Below, piece after piece: positions 24,955-33,076 of a DNA stretch of 64,000 nt. Source of the DNA: Paraburkholderia ginsengiterrae. Lineage in GTDB: Bacteria > Pseudomonadota > Gammaproteobacteria > Burkholderiales > Burkholderiaceae. Position 1 is the stretch's first letter, and every line of letters starts with the position of its first letter. The notes below the pieces were generated by a model. It did not search any database, had not been told where the DNA came from, and worked only from the letters and a program-made list of their open reading frames with translations. Position numbers and translations under genes: made by a program. The stretch is taken from assembly GCF_001645125.1 (NCBI RefSeq), contig NZ_LXKA01000360.1, positions 186,001-250,000 on the forward strand. The letters run 5' to 3'.

Positions 24955-27258
24955 TCATCCTTTATTGTTGAGATTGAAGCTCACGTCCTGCCGGAGTTCG
25001 GCGAGCAAACCAGCCGCGCTGATGACGCGGGCGGTCGACTCCGCCTTCAGCGAGCGCAAACCGCGCTCAATGATGTCGATCGCTTCGGCGCTGCGGCCGG
25101 TGGCGCGCAGCAGATCGGCGAGATAGCGCGCGGCGTCCACGCGCGCCGGCACCGAACCGAACGCGAGCGCGGTGGACAGCGCCGTGCGCAATCCCAGTTC
25201 CGCCGCGTTCGTATCGCCCAGCGCCCACTGCGCGCGCGCCCGGGTGACCAGCAGCTCGCCCAGATAGACGCGCCCCTGACGGGCAAGGGTCTCGTCGATC
25301 GCGCCGGCGAGCATGGCCTCGCAGGTCTTCGCTTCGCCGGCGCGCAACAGCAGCTCGCCATGCTGCCACGCCATGAAGGAATAGAAGAGGGCGCCGCCAT
25401 TGCAGACGACGTGGTTATCGAAGCCGTCGAGCATGACCGTTTCCGCTTCCACGGAATGGCCGAGCGAGCTGAGATGGCAGGCGCGGAGAATCTGGCCGAC
25501 GCCCCGATAGAACGCGAATCCATTCGCAATCGACACCGACTCGAGTTCGCTCGCGAGGTGTCCGAGCCGCTCCGAGTCCTCGAACAGGCAGGCGAGCCAG
25601 GCGGCGCCCTGCAGGTTGACGGCGTGAGCGAAGGCGTGCGTGCCGGGCTCGGACGCGCGCAGGATCAACATCTCCATGGCGCGCCGCGCCTGCGAGAATG
25701 CGCCAATCTGGTAGGCGGCGAGTCCTTCGAACGTCAAGGCGAGGCTGGCGAGATCGATTCCTTGCGAGCCCGTGCGAACGTCGTTGCGCGTCACGCCAAG
25801 CAGGTTGCCGCGCGCGAGACAGGCAAGCGCTTCCTCGCTGTCGCCAAGCCAGAAGAGGGTGTTGGTCATCGCGACGTGGGCTTCATCGAGCGACACCCGG
25901 TCACCGCCGTTCTGCGCGCGCTCCAGCATGTTCTGCGCGGTCGCGCGCGCCTGCTTGAGCTCGAGCGTGGTCAGTTGCGTGGTCCAGACGCCGAACTGAA
26001 TCGCGGCGATTTCCGCCGGGGTGCAGACGCCTTCGCCGATGGCCAATGCCGCGGCGTAGCAGGCGGTGGCCTCCGCGTAGAGCCAGCCGTGCACGCTGCG
26101 CAAGCTCAGGCCGAGCAGCCGGTAGGCGTCGAACTGAAGACGCCGTGCGGCCTCCGGTTCGTGGGGCGTCTGCAGCAGCTCCAGGCAGCGGCGCAGGAGC
26201 GGAATGGCTTCGGCGAACTTGGACTCGCCGACCAGCGCGCTGCCGTGATCGAGACACTTGCGCGCTTCCCGGTGATGCTCTTCGCGCGACTTCAGACGCC
26301 GCTCGATGGTCTTGCGGCCTACGCCCAGCAGCGTGGCCGCCGCGCTCTTGTTGCGCCCGGTCCGTTCGAGCGCGCGGTCGATCAGGAGGTCCTCGGCGGC
26401 GGCGAGTTTGTCGCGTCCTTCGAGTTGCAGCAACATGTCGGCGAGGCTCGTACGCGACACCGGCCCGCCGGTTTCGTTGGCGAGAAACGGCTCGAGCGAG
26501 TCGACGTCGATCTGCGTGCTCTCGGCCAGCACGCTGAGCTGGCTGATCAGGTTGCGCAATTGCCGGATGTGGCCTGGCCATGCGTGCTGGCTCAGACGCC
26601 GAAGCGCGGCCGGCGAAAACTCGAGCCGGCGCGTGTGCTGCGAGGCGAAGTGATTGACCAGCGCCGGGATGTCCTCGACGCGCTGTTCCAGTCCGGGGAC
26701 GGCGAGCACGAAGACCGCGAGCCGGTAAAAGAGGTCCTCGCGGAACAGCCCTTCGCGCGCGAGCTCGCGCAAGTCGCGATGGGTCGCGGCAACAACGCGT
26801 CCCGCGAAGTGGAGACTGGTTGACGAACCAATCGGGCGGAAGGTTCGCGTTTCAAGCACACGCAAGAGTTTCGGTTGCAGCGCAAGCGGCAGTTCGCCGA
26901 TTTCGTCGAGCAGCAAGGTGCCGGTGCCGACTTGCTGGAGAAGCCCCTGGCGGCTTTCGCCCGCGCCCGTGAAAGCACCTTTGGCGTGCCCGAACAGTTC
27001 GGCCTCGACGAGGTTTTCCGGAATCGCTCCGCAGTTCACGTCGACGAACGGCTGATCCTGACGCAGGCTGTGCGCGTGCACGCGACGGGCAACCAGTTCC
27101 TTGCCCGATCCGGTCGGCCCGAAAATGAGCAAAGGATGCTCGGTAGGCGCGACCCGGTCGATCATGCGGACCAGTTGACGAAACGCTGGCGCACTGCCTA
27201 CGAATGCGCCGGAATCGGGCTTATCGTGAGCAAACGGCGCGACGGGGGTATAACTCAT
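24955..27258 (-). CDS. Sigma-54-dependent activator with C-terminal TPR-like domain
   Basis: 767 residues. AAA+ domain at about 20-255 with Walker A GPTGSGKE (47-54), the sigma-54 contact GAFTGA (94-99), and Walker B region LLLDEIGEL. There is no N-terminal sensory domain. A Fis-type HTH lies at about 315-335 (NKSAAATLLGVGRKTIERRL), but instead of ending there the protein continues for about 430 residues of helical repeats resembling TPRs (for example FAEAIPLLRRCLELLQ, YAEATACYAAALAIGEG). The sensory module is thus at the C-terminus. The usual WPGNVREL reads WPGHIRQL. Start at ATG 27258 rather than an upstream alternative at 27342. Confidence 0.92.
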   Translation of the reverse strand: MSYTPVAPFAHDKPDSGAFVGSAPAFRQLVRMIDRVAPTEHPLLIFGPTGSGKELVARRVHAHSLRQDQPFVDVNCGAIPENLVEAELFGHAKGAFTGAGESRQGLLQQVGTGTLLLDEIGELPLALQPKLLRVLETRTFRPIGSSTSLHFAGRVVAATHRDLRELAREGLFREDLFYRLAVFVLAVPGLEQRVEDIPALVNHFASQHTRRLEFSPAALRRLSQHAWPGHIRQLRNLISQLSVLAESTQIDVDSLEPFLANETGGPVSRTSLADMLLQLEGRDKLAAAEDLLIDRALERTGRNKSAAATLLGVGRKTIERRLKSREEHHREARKCLDHGSALVGESKFAEAIPLLRRCLELLQTPHEPEAARRLQFDAYRLLGLSLRSVHGWLYAEATACYAAALAIGEGVCTPAEIAAIQFGVWTTQLTTLELKQARATAQNMLERAQNGGDRVSLDEAHVAMTNTLFWLGDSEEALACLARGNLLGVTRNDVRTGSQGIDLASLALTFEGLAAYQIGAFSQARRAMEMLILRASEPGTHAFAHAVNLQGAAWLACLFEDSERLGHLASELESVSIANGFAFYRGVGQILRACHLSSLGHSVEAETVMLDGFDNHVVCNGGALFYSFMAWQHGELLLRAGEAKTCEAMLAGAIDETLARQGRVYLGELLVTRARAQWALGDTNAAELGLRTALSTALAFGSVPARVDAARYLADLLRATGRSAEAIDIIERGLRSLKAESTARVISAAGLLAELRQDVSFNLNNKG

Positions 27259-27631
27259 CAGGAAGTACGCTCCACACAATTCAATATGATCCGCGCGTGG
27301 CGCTACGCGGAAACAGCCGTCGGGAAGACGGCGTTTGTGCATCCATCTGGTGTCTGGCGAAGGCTTCCGGTCGCGTTGCCGGGGCCGTCCGCCGCGAGAA
27401 GAGTCAGAGTATGACGGCTAATTGCGGACATTGTCCTTTCGAAAATTAACCTCGTGACGGCGTATCCGGGATGCCACCGCGGTGGGCTGTGAACAATGTG
27501 TTGTGAGGGCTTGCCGCGATGCTGGGAGTGCGTATGGCCGGTTGATGAAAAGTAACGGTGATATCGGCGGGTAGCGATGATTCTTTAACGGTTCGGGACT
27601 TGGTGCGTGGGCAGCATACGCACCGCGAAAG
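27259..27631. other. Intergenic region at the edge of decayed mobile DNA
   Basis: Upstream of the sigma-54 activator. It should hold the activator promoter, but I see no convincing -24/-12 or -35/-10 pair. No ORF supported. Confidence 0.4.
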
Positions 27632-27667
27632 CGGACATTTCTAATGATCCAGAACCGGACATTTCTA
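27632..27667. repeat. IS21-type terminal repeats, element lost
   Basis: CGGACATTTCTA occurs at 27632-27643 and again at 27656-27667, 24 bp apart. Tandem CGGACATTT repeats are typical of IS21-family ends (IstA-binding sites). No istA/istB is present, so this is a leftover end. Confidence 0.5.
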
Positions 27668-27724
27668 TAAAGCTACGACATCTGAAATGTTGATAATTTA
27701 TCTTATGTCAAATTACAAAACCGT

Positions 27725-28193
27725 TCGCAGACTTCTGTACGAAAACCCACCAGCCCCATAGTGCTCGAGAACCGCAAGGAAGCCGAACGGCTTCTGTTGT
27801 GGTCCGTCGTCCAGATGGACCAGCCGCTTTCGCTGGCGCGTCAGCGCACGCGGCACGCCAAACCGAGGATTACCCGCTACCTGTCGCCCGAGCTCTGGTT
27901 CGAGGTCAAAACCCGGATCCAGAACATGCCAAAGGAAACTGGCCGCGAGCGCGAGCGTTACGCGCGCGTGCGCTGGCTGTTCACCCTGCTCTAGCTCGGT
28001 GGCTTACGGATCACTGAAGTGGGTGAAAACACGATGCGCCGATTCTTCCGCCGTCGGGACGCGAACGGCGACGATCGCAGGTTCGCATATGGCAGACAGG
28101 CAGGTCGGCTTGAGGCTCCTGCGTGACAATCTCGGGCATGCCGACGATCGTCGCCATCGTGAAACCGATGAAAAGCATCGCATTGACTGGTGA
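27725..28193 (+). pseudogene. Broken tyrosine-type site-specific integrase
   Basis: Three pieces of one integrase. From about 27740 the frame reads KPTSPIVLENRKEAERLLLW and RYLSPELWFEVKTRIQNMP (core-binding domain) up to RWLFTLL, then a TAG at 27992. The same frame continues with LGGLRITEVGENTMRRFF, containing the catalytic Arg region. A shift to the next frame gives GLRLLRDNLGHADDRRHRET ending KHRIDW, the C-terminal HxLGH-like region with the residues between lost. An internal stop, a frameshift and a deletion make it inactive. It marks an old integration site near the left edge of the low-oxygen island. Confidence 0.75.
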
Positions 28194-28331
28194 CCCGGAC
28201 GGCCGACATTTGGCATAAGTTAACGTTGACCACTGATTCGTTCAGCCGCCGTTACCCATCGCGCCGCCGCCAACCGGTTCGAACCGTGCCAAGTATGCTC
28301 TTCGGCTTTCGATACACCTCGGAAGTCAAGA

Positions 28332-28442
28332 TTATTTGATTACCTTGCGCCAAAAGAGCAAGTACGCAGATGCGCAGGATACGGCGAGCAAAATTGCCCA
28401 CATTGGAGCCAAACTGATCAGAACAGCAGTGACGGGTAACAT
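28332..28442 (-). CDS. Possible 36-residue membrane peptide
   Basis: ATG at 28442 has TAGGAA 8 bp upstream and opens a 36-residue frame that is almost one hydrophobic helix (LPVTAVLISLAPMWAILLAV, then SCASAYLLFW) ending RKVIK. Short single-helix peptides of this form often associate with membrane complexes. Alternative starts at 28460 and 28520 lack ribosome-binding sites. It stands alone in a region of decayed DNA, so it could be chance. Confidence 0.35.
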   Translation of the reverse strand: MLPVTAVLISLAPMWAILLAVSCASAYLLFWRKVIK

Positions 28443-28658
28443 TTGGATTCCTAAAGGCATAACAAAACACGGGTCCGAACAAGCATTCGCCTGCACGGAA
28501 CGGACAGTCTGACCAAACATATTGGTTCCGAGTGGCGATGAATTAATGCTACATCGCTACCTGATGGCAATTCTGTGGCTTCCTGTCGCACTGCCATTGA
28601 TTCATGTCAAGGTTGAGCCACTGCCGAATCGGAAGGCACGGAGTTCTCCATCGTTGAC

Positions 28659-29153
28659 ATGTTTGCCCTGCTACGAAATGCGCGCTGCTGGTACTCAAGC
28701 AGCGCCTATCCTTTGAACAACGCGAAGAAGCGGGTGGAACTGCCGACAGCTACAAACGTATGCAAGGCTGGCGCACGACGCCACGATGACGCCCGTTACC
28801 CTCTCAAGACCGTCGATAGTTGTGTCATGAGCCCGGCCATTGTCAACATCACGGCCAGTGAATCGGCCGTCAGCCGTGAGATGACCGGCAAGCTCGTCAC
28901 CCCATTGCGGTCGTTGCAAGAAAGTCAGAAAGATGACAAGGCTTCGTTCGACCGGGCCCCCTGCAGCAACGTGTCGCCTCGCGAAGAGGAAAACCTCGGC
29001 CGTATCGCAAAGGGCCGAACCAACAAGGAAATTGCGCGCGCGATGAACATTGCCGAAACGACGGTCAAGGCCCGCGTGCAGCACATTCCGCGCAAGCGCA
29101 AGCTCGGCTCACGCGTGCAAGCTGCAACTCACGTTGTCGCTCGGGCGTTCTGA
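28659..29153 (+). pseudogene. Remnant of a NarL-type response regulator (HTH only)
   Basis: The 3' half encodes a NarL linker (PAIVNITASESAVSREMTGK) and a LuxR-type HTH (SPREEENLGRIAKGRTNKEI, AETTVKARVQHI). No receiver domain precedes it; the upstream part of the frame is unrelated low-quality sequence. The recognisable part starts near 28827. Several HTH consensus residues are altered, so I read it as a decayed regulator. A truncated DNA-binding protein cannot be fully excluded. Confidence 0.6.
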
Positions 29154-29169
29154 TATCCCGCACGCCTTC

Positions 29170-29754
29170 CTACCGATTCGCTTCGGGAAGCGTCGCCACG
29201 AACATATCGAAGAGCCTGTCGAAATCGTCTTCGAGCTTTTCGCCATCGAAGGGATCGCGGTTCGCGCCGAACACTTCGTCGAGTTCGCTCCAGTCGGACG
29301 CCGTCAGATATTTCATCGCCGCCGGCAGAATGACTTCTTCCTCCACACTGCGATGATGCTGATAGAAGCTCGCATATTCGTCCACCATCACGCGAAGCGC
29401 AGCGATCGCAGGCGGCCCTTCGAGTTCGTATCGAACAAGTGCGTCTTCGATATTGCGCAAACGGGCATCACCTTGCGCATGCTCGCTGACCAGTGCCGCA
29501 ATGACCTCGTCAAGATCATGGGTTCGCTCACGCAATCGTGCAAACAGGTAACGGTCCTCCTTCGGGTGATGCACCTTCTCGGGATACTCCCGGATGTAGT
29601 AGAGCATTGCCCGAAACACCATCAGCCCAGGTGTTGCCATGCCAGCTTCGCGCAAATGGATGAAATGATTCATCCCCGAGATCACCGTCGTCAACTGCTG
29701 GTGTTCACGCATCATGACCTGAATGGCGTTACGCGCCTGCATCCACGTTCGCAT
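29170..29754 (-). CDS. Hemerythrin-like (HHE) domain protein
   Basis: 194 residues, four-helix hemerythrin/HHE fold with likely di-iron ligands: MMREHQQL, HHPKEDRYLF, VSEHAQGD and YQHHRSVEEEVILPAA. Family members sense or handle O2, NO or iron, or act in iron-sulfur cluster repair. ATG 29754 has GGAGG 8 bp upstream; an upstream GTG at 29802 is disfavoured. An FNR-type box at 29947-29960 lies 21 bp from a CATAGT hexamer facing this gene, consistent with anaerobic induction. First functional gene of the low-oxygen island. Confidence 0.9.
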   Translation of the reverse strand: MRTWMQARNAIQVMMREHQQLTTVISGMNHFIHLREAGMATPGLMVFRAMLYYIREYPEKVHHPKEDRYLFARLRERTHDLDEVIAALVSEHAQGDARLRNIEDALVRYELEGPPAIAALRVMVDEYASFYQHHRSVEEEVILPAAMKYLTASDWSELDEVFGANRDPFDGEKLEDDFDRLFDMFVATLPEANR

Positions 29755-29946
29755 TCTGATACCTCCGTATGACCGTATCGCCCCCCTTCGAACCTGTCGC
29801 ATCTGCTGGCCACGACTGTCGTCCAGCGTTGCGCACGTTCAGATCCGGTTGCCTGCAGAACACCGCGGGCCTCGGGACATCAATTTCTCGTCTGTCCTTT
29901 CTCTGGGACCGCTACATCTACTATGTGCCGCTCGGGACAACCGAAC

Positions 29947-29960
29947 TTGACACAAATCAA
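29947..29960 (-). promoter_or_regulatory. FNR-type box (hemerythrin promoter)
   Basis: TTGACACAAATCAA, one mismatch to TTGAT-N4-ATCAA. -10-like CATAGT at 29925-29920, 21 bp away on the minus strand. Confidence 0.65.
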
Positions 29961-30039
29961 TCCAGTCATCGACTTTTGCAAGCCCAGCTTGCGCACGAAT
30001 TGTCTTGATGTCGCGGGATGACATATCAAGGGCATTGCG

Positions 30040-30053
30040 ATGATCGAGATCAA
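30040..30053. promoter_or_regulatory. FNR-type box, distal (beta-CASP gene)
   Basis: ATGATCGAGATCAA, one mismatch. No -10 at the standard distance; it sits 19 bp centre-to-centre from the proximal box at 30059. Confidence 0.5.
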
Positions 30054-30058
30054 TCCGA

Positions 30059-30072
30059 CTGATCTATGTCAA
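30059..30072 (+). promoter_or_regulatory. FNR-type box, proximal (beta-CASP promoter)
   Basis: CTGATCTATGTCAA, two mismatches, with -10-like TCCAAT at 30094-30099, 21 bp downstream. Confidence 0.5.
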
Positions 30073-30142
30073 TGGCCCGCCAGCCCCTTGCCGTCCAATA
30101 AGAATCGTGCGGAAACGCACGGCTACCCGACGGAGACCGACA

Positions 30143-31507
30143 ATGAAACTGACCTTTCTCGGCGCCAGCGAGACTGTCACCGGCTCGAAGTATTTGCTTG
30201 AGGATACGGGTGTCCGCATCCTCGTCGATTGTGGGCTGTTTCAGGGCGTCAAGAACCTCCGGTTGCGCAACTGGGCTCCCCTGCCCGTTCCCGCCGATTC
30301 GCTCGAGGCTGTGATCCTCACACACGCGCATATAGACCACAGTGGCTACCTTCCGCTGCTCGTACGCAATGGTTTTCGTGGCCCCGTCTATTGCACGCCG
30401 GGAACCGCGGATCTATGCAACATCATGCTGCGCGACAGCGCGCGGCTACAGGAAGAAGAAGCGGACTTCGCGAACCGCCACGGATACTCGAAACACAAAC
30501 CCGCATTGCCGCTCTACACGCTCGACGACGCACAGCGCGCGCTGCAACTGTTCGTACCGCGGGCGTTTGACGAGCCGGTCAATCTGACGCATGGGCTTTG
30601 CTTCCGCTTCCTGCGAGCGGTTCATATTCTCGGCGCAGCCAGCGTGGTTATGTGCCGGAATCACAAAATCCTCGCATTCTCCGGTGACGTGGGTCGACCC
30701 GAGGACCCCATCATGCATGCGCCGACGCGGCTTGTACATGCCGACTATCTCGTCGTCGAATCAACCTACGGTGACCGCCTGCACCCCGACAGCATTCCCG
30801 AGGACGAGCTCGCGCGGATATTCAGCCGCACGTTCGCGAAGGGCGGAATCGTCGTCATGCCGTGCTTCGCGGTGGGACGCGCGCAGGAGATTCTCTACTA
30901 CATTGCAAAGCTCAAGGAAACGGGGCGGATGGCGAATGTGCCCGTCTACCTGGACAGCCCGATGGCAACGAGCGTCACGGAGGTCTACCGCAGACACCTC
31001 AACGAGCATCGGCTGACGGTCTCCGAAGCAAACGCAATCGACAAGGCAGCCATCATGGTTCGAACCGTCGATCAGTCAAAGGAGATTGCGGGACACCACG
31101 GGCCGATGGTGATCATCGCCGGTAGTGGCATGGCAACGGGTGGTCGCGTGCTGCATCACCTGCATCTGTATGCCGACGATCCTCGCAACACGATCGTGCT
31201 CGTGGGCTTCCAGGCGCCGGGCACACGCGGTGCGGCGCTGGCTGCTCACGAACCGTCAATCAAACTGCACGGCGAATACGTGCGCGTGCGTGCAACTGTC
31301 GAGTCGGTCACGTCCCTCTCGGCGCATGCCGATTATCGCGAAATGCTGCAATGGCTATCAGGTCTCGCCGATCCGCCGAAGCGGACTTTTGTAACACATG
31401 GGGAGCCCGCAGCAGCCGATGCAATGCGCAGACGTATTGCGGAAACGTTGGGCTGGCCCTGCGAGGTGCCTGTTTATCAAGAGACCGTGGAACTGGAGGG
31501 GTTATAG
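30143..31507 (+). CDS. MBL-fold beta-CASP RNA nuclease
   Basis: 454 residues. Metallo-beta-lactamase motif HxHxDH is H61-A-H63-I-D65-H66 (LTHAHIDHSG), with GDVGRPEDPIM and further ligands downstream. A beta-CASP domain (FAVGRAQEILYYI, SPMATSVTEVYRRH) and the C-terminal RNA-specificity segment (SLSAHADYREML, FVTHGEPAAADAM) are complete. This is the YSH1/CPSF-like group found in bacteria, predicted to cleave or trim RNA in the cytoplasm. Such genes recur in low-oxygen islands of proteobacteria. GGAGAC precedes the ATG. Two FNR-type boxes lie upstream. Confidence 0.93.
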   Translation: MKLTFLGASETVTGSKYLLEDTGVRILVDCGLFQGVKNLRLRNWAPLPVPADSLEAVILTHAHIDHSGYLPLLVRNGFRGPVYCTPGTADLCNIMLRDSARLQEEEADFANRHGYSKHKPALPLYTLDDAQRALQLFVPRAFDEPVNLTHGLCFRFLRAVHILGAASVVMCRNHKILAFSGDVGRPEDPIMHAPTRLVHADYLVVESTYGDRLHPDSIPEDELARIFSRTFAKGGIVVMPCFAVGRAQEILYYIAKLKETGRMANVPVYLDSPMATSVTEVYRRHLNEHRLTVSEANAIDKAAIMVRTVDQSKEIAGHHGPMVIIAGSGMATGGRVLHHLHLYADDPRNTIVLVGFQAPGTRGAALAAHEPSIKLHGEYVRVRATVESVTSLSAHADYREMLQWLSGLADPPKRTFVTHGEPAAADAMRRRIAETLGWPCEVPVYQETVELEGL

Positions 31508-31846
31508 ACCCAATGACGCCTTCAAACGCCCAGTGCTTGACATGGGGCGTCAGATCAGTCGCAGCTCCGCCGCCCGAGCGGCCGCAGCGTGACTATGAGG
31601 CACATCCTCAATGAGAAATGATGAGAGATCGATGTCCGCGATGTGCGCGAGCGACTCCTGCCTCGCTCGCGGTCCAACGATAACAGGGGCGATAAGACCC
31701 GCCCCCGTTGTCATCAGCCGTCATTTGCGGCCGCGAATCTTCGTTCCGCTGCGGGCTCGACCTGAATTAACAGTCCTCGTTGCCCGCACACCTCGCAAGC
31801 TTCGTCGCAACTGCTAATCATTCGTGCCGCCTCAAGCGACGCTGCC
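31508..31846. other. Intergenic region, no gene seen
   Basis: Downstream of the nuclease gene. No credible ORF or terminator. It ends at the T-tract side of the candidate small RNA on the opposite strand. Confidence 0.5.
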
Positions 31847-31874
31847 AAAAAAAGCCCCTCTCAGACGGCAGGGG
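31847..31874 (-). terminator. Rho-independent terminator (minus strand)
   Basis: Minus strand reads CCCCT, 10-nt loop, AGGGG, C, then seven T (31853-31847). It ends the candidate small RNA and may also end the channel gene transcript. Confidence 0.7.
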
Positions 31875-31912
31875 TAACTTCCCGCATGGGGGCTTGCGTG
31901 CAGAAAGGCTAT
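31847..31912 (-). ncRNA. Candidate FNR-dependent small RNA
   Basis: On the minus strand an FNR-type box (31946-31959) is followed at 21 bp by a -10-like TAGCAT (31924-31919). A transcript starting near 31912 would run about 65 nt to a T7 tract and contain no ORF. Predicted folding: a short 5' hairpin CGCA/TGCG exposing an AGCCCCCA loop (31894-31887), a single-stranded GTTACC stretch, then a terminator hairpin CCCCT/AGGGG. C-rich loops like this commonly pair with Shine-Dalgarno sequences in regulatory RNAs. All of this is inference from promoter geometry plus terminator. The alternative is that the hairpin simply ends the K+ channel transcript. Confidence 0.5.
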
Positions 31913-31945
31913 GGTTTCATGCTAGAACCCGCTGACATTGCAACA

Positions 31946-31959
31946 TTGATCCAGATCAG
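31946..31959 (-). promoter_or_regulatory. FNR-type box (candidate small RNA promoter)
   Basis: TTGATCCAGATCAG, one mismatch to the consensus. -10-like TAGCAT at 31924-31919, 21 bp away on the minus strand. No protein gene starts in that direction. Confidence 0.65.
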
Positions 31960-32042
31960 CGGACTACGTTAAGCCTGCCAGACGATCAGGCTCTCAGCAG
32001 GGAGACTTGCCAAGCCTTCGTTGAGCAACTTGCAGAGTTTCC

Positions 32043-32882
32043 TCACGGAGCGTCGCGAGGGCGTAGTTGAACAACGTCATCGCCCCCTCCTCCTGAGATA
32101 TTCAACGCCTTTCGCAACGCGTTGAGCTCCACATGCATCCGGATGATTTCATCGCTCAGACGCTTGATATCGCGATGCATCTCGTGCCGCAGCGCCCGCT
32201 CCTCCTTCCCGATAAACGCCGCAGCGATGCTCGCGAACACGAGCGATAGCATCCCGTAACCCAATAGAACGACGAACGCCGCAAAGACGCGCGACGCAGG
32301 AGTCGTCGGTGCAAAATCACCATATCCGACCGTAGCACCGCTTTTAAAAGCAAGCCATAAACCATCAGCGTAAGAATGCACCCGCGGTTCAAGCCAATAA
32401 AATCCCGCACCTGCCATCGCGAGGACGCACGCCCCTGCGACCAGCAGCCACACCAGACGGTTAGGTGTAAAAAAGCTTCGTAGAGACAGAACAATGCGAA
32501 GCGCCACGAGGCACATGAACGCCATCCGGAGAAACCACTCGGCCGGTTGCCATGGGGTCGCTCCAAAGCCGGCACTGAGCCCAGACCCGATCATGATCAC
32601 CAGGTCGAGTCGGTTATGCGCGAGCCATACCTTTGGCTTTCTGCTCACGTGGTGCATCCAGGTTAGCAACGACGCAAAGCCGGCGAACATGCAAAGGTAC
32701 AGCGTACGTGCAACTGTCAGCGAGAATTGGGCGGTAGCATTCAGTTCAATGTAGAAGGCAGGTATGGCGAGGAAGCTCAACGCGCAAAGCACCCAGCGGA
32801 CGCGGCGCCACGCGCGAATCGCCCGAGGGCCATCGTGCGAGTCCACGCCACCCAGTCCGAAATTGCCGAGCTCGCTGTCCAT
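32043..32882 (-). CDS. Two-pore-type potassium ion channel protein
   Basis: 279 residues from ATG 32882 (a TTG at 32900 is the alternative). Several hydrophobic helices are followed by a pore helix and the selectivity filter TVGYGDF, then a last transmembrane helix and a charged cytoplasmic coiled tail (KRLSDEIIRMHVELNALRKA). This is the six-helix KcsA/Kv-like voltage-gated channel superfamily architecture, lacking an RCK domain. K+ flux at the inner membrane is the expected role. The filter is intact. An FNR-type box at 33011-33024 lies upstream. Confidence 0.88.
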   Translation of the reverse strand: MDSELGNFGLGGVDSHDGPRAIRAWRRVRWVLCALSFLAIPAFYIELNATAQFSLTVARTLYLCMFAGFASLLTWMHHVSRKPKVWLAHNRLDLVIMIGSGLSAGFGATPWQPAEWFLRMAFMCLVALRIVLSLRSFFTPNRLVWLLVAGACVLAMAGAGFYWLEPRVHSYADGLWLAFKSGATVGYGDFAPTTPASRVFAAFVVLLGYGMLSLVFASIAAAFIGKEERALRHEMHRDIKRLSDEIIRMHVELNALRKALNISGGGGDDVVQLRPRDAP

Positions 32883-33010
32883 GGTTTGATCAGGTGCCAA
32901 ACGAGTTGCCTTCCACTGTGGCAGGTCTACGCGAACTGTCTCCTGTGCGTGACAGGCATACAGGCCAAGGCATCACGCGTTTCAGGCTATCTCAGGTCTC
33001 AGTGCCGTTT

Positions 33011-33024
33011 TTGACGCAGATCAG
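33011..33024 (-). promoter_or_regulatory. FNR-type box (K+ channel promoter)
   Basis: TTGACGCAGATCAG, two mismatches. -10-like TAGCCT at 32989-32984, 21 bp away on the minus strand. Confidence 0.5.
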
Positions 33025-33076
33025 GGATACGCCTGACCGCGTTTGCAGTCGTCAAGATTGTCGTGAGCTGCTCTGG

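Noticed and set aside
24952-26823. 623-codon plus-strand frame opposite the sigma-54 activator
   Set aside because: Composition is typical of antisense frames in GC-rich DNA (Arg/His/Gln-rich), while the minus strand carries an intact AAA+ activator.
30101-31507. Start of the beta-CASP gene upstream of ATG 30143
   Set aside because: Upstream codons are Arg-rich and the GGAGAC site fits 30143.
32890-32905. TTGATCAGGTGCCAA as an FNR box
   Set aside because: The right half-site is missing; only the TTGAT half matches.
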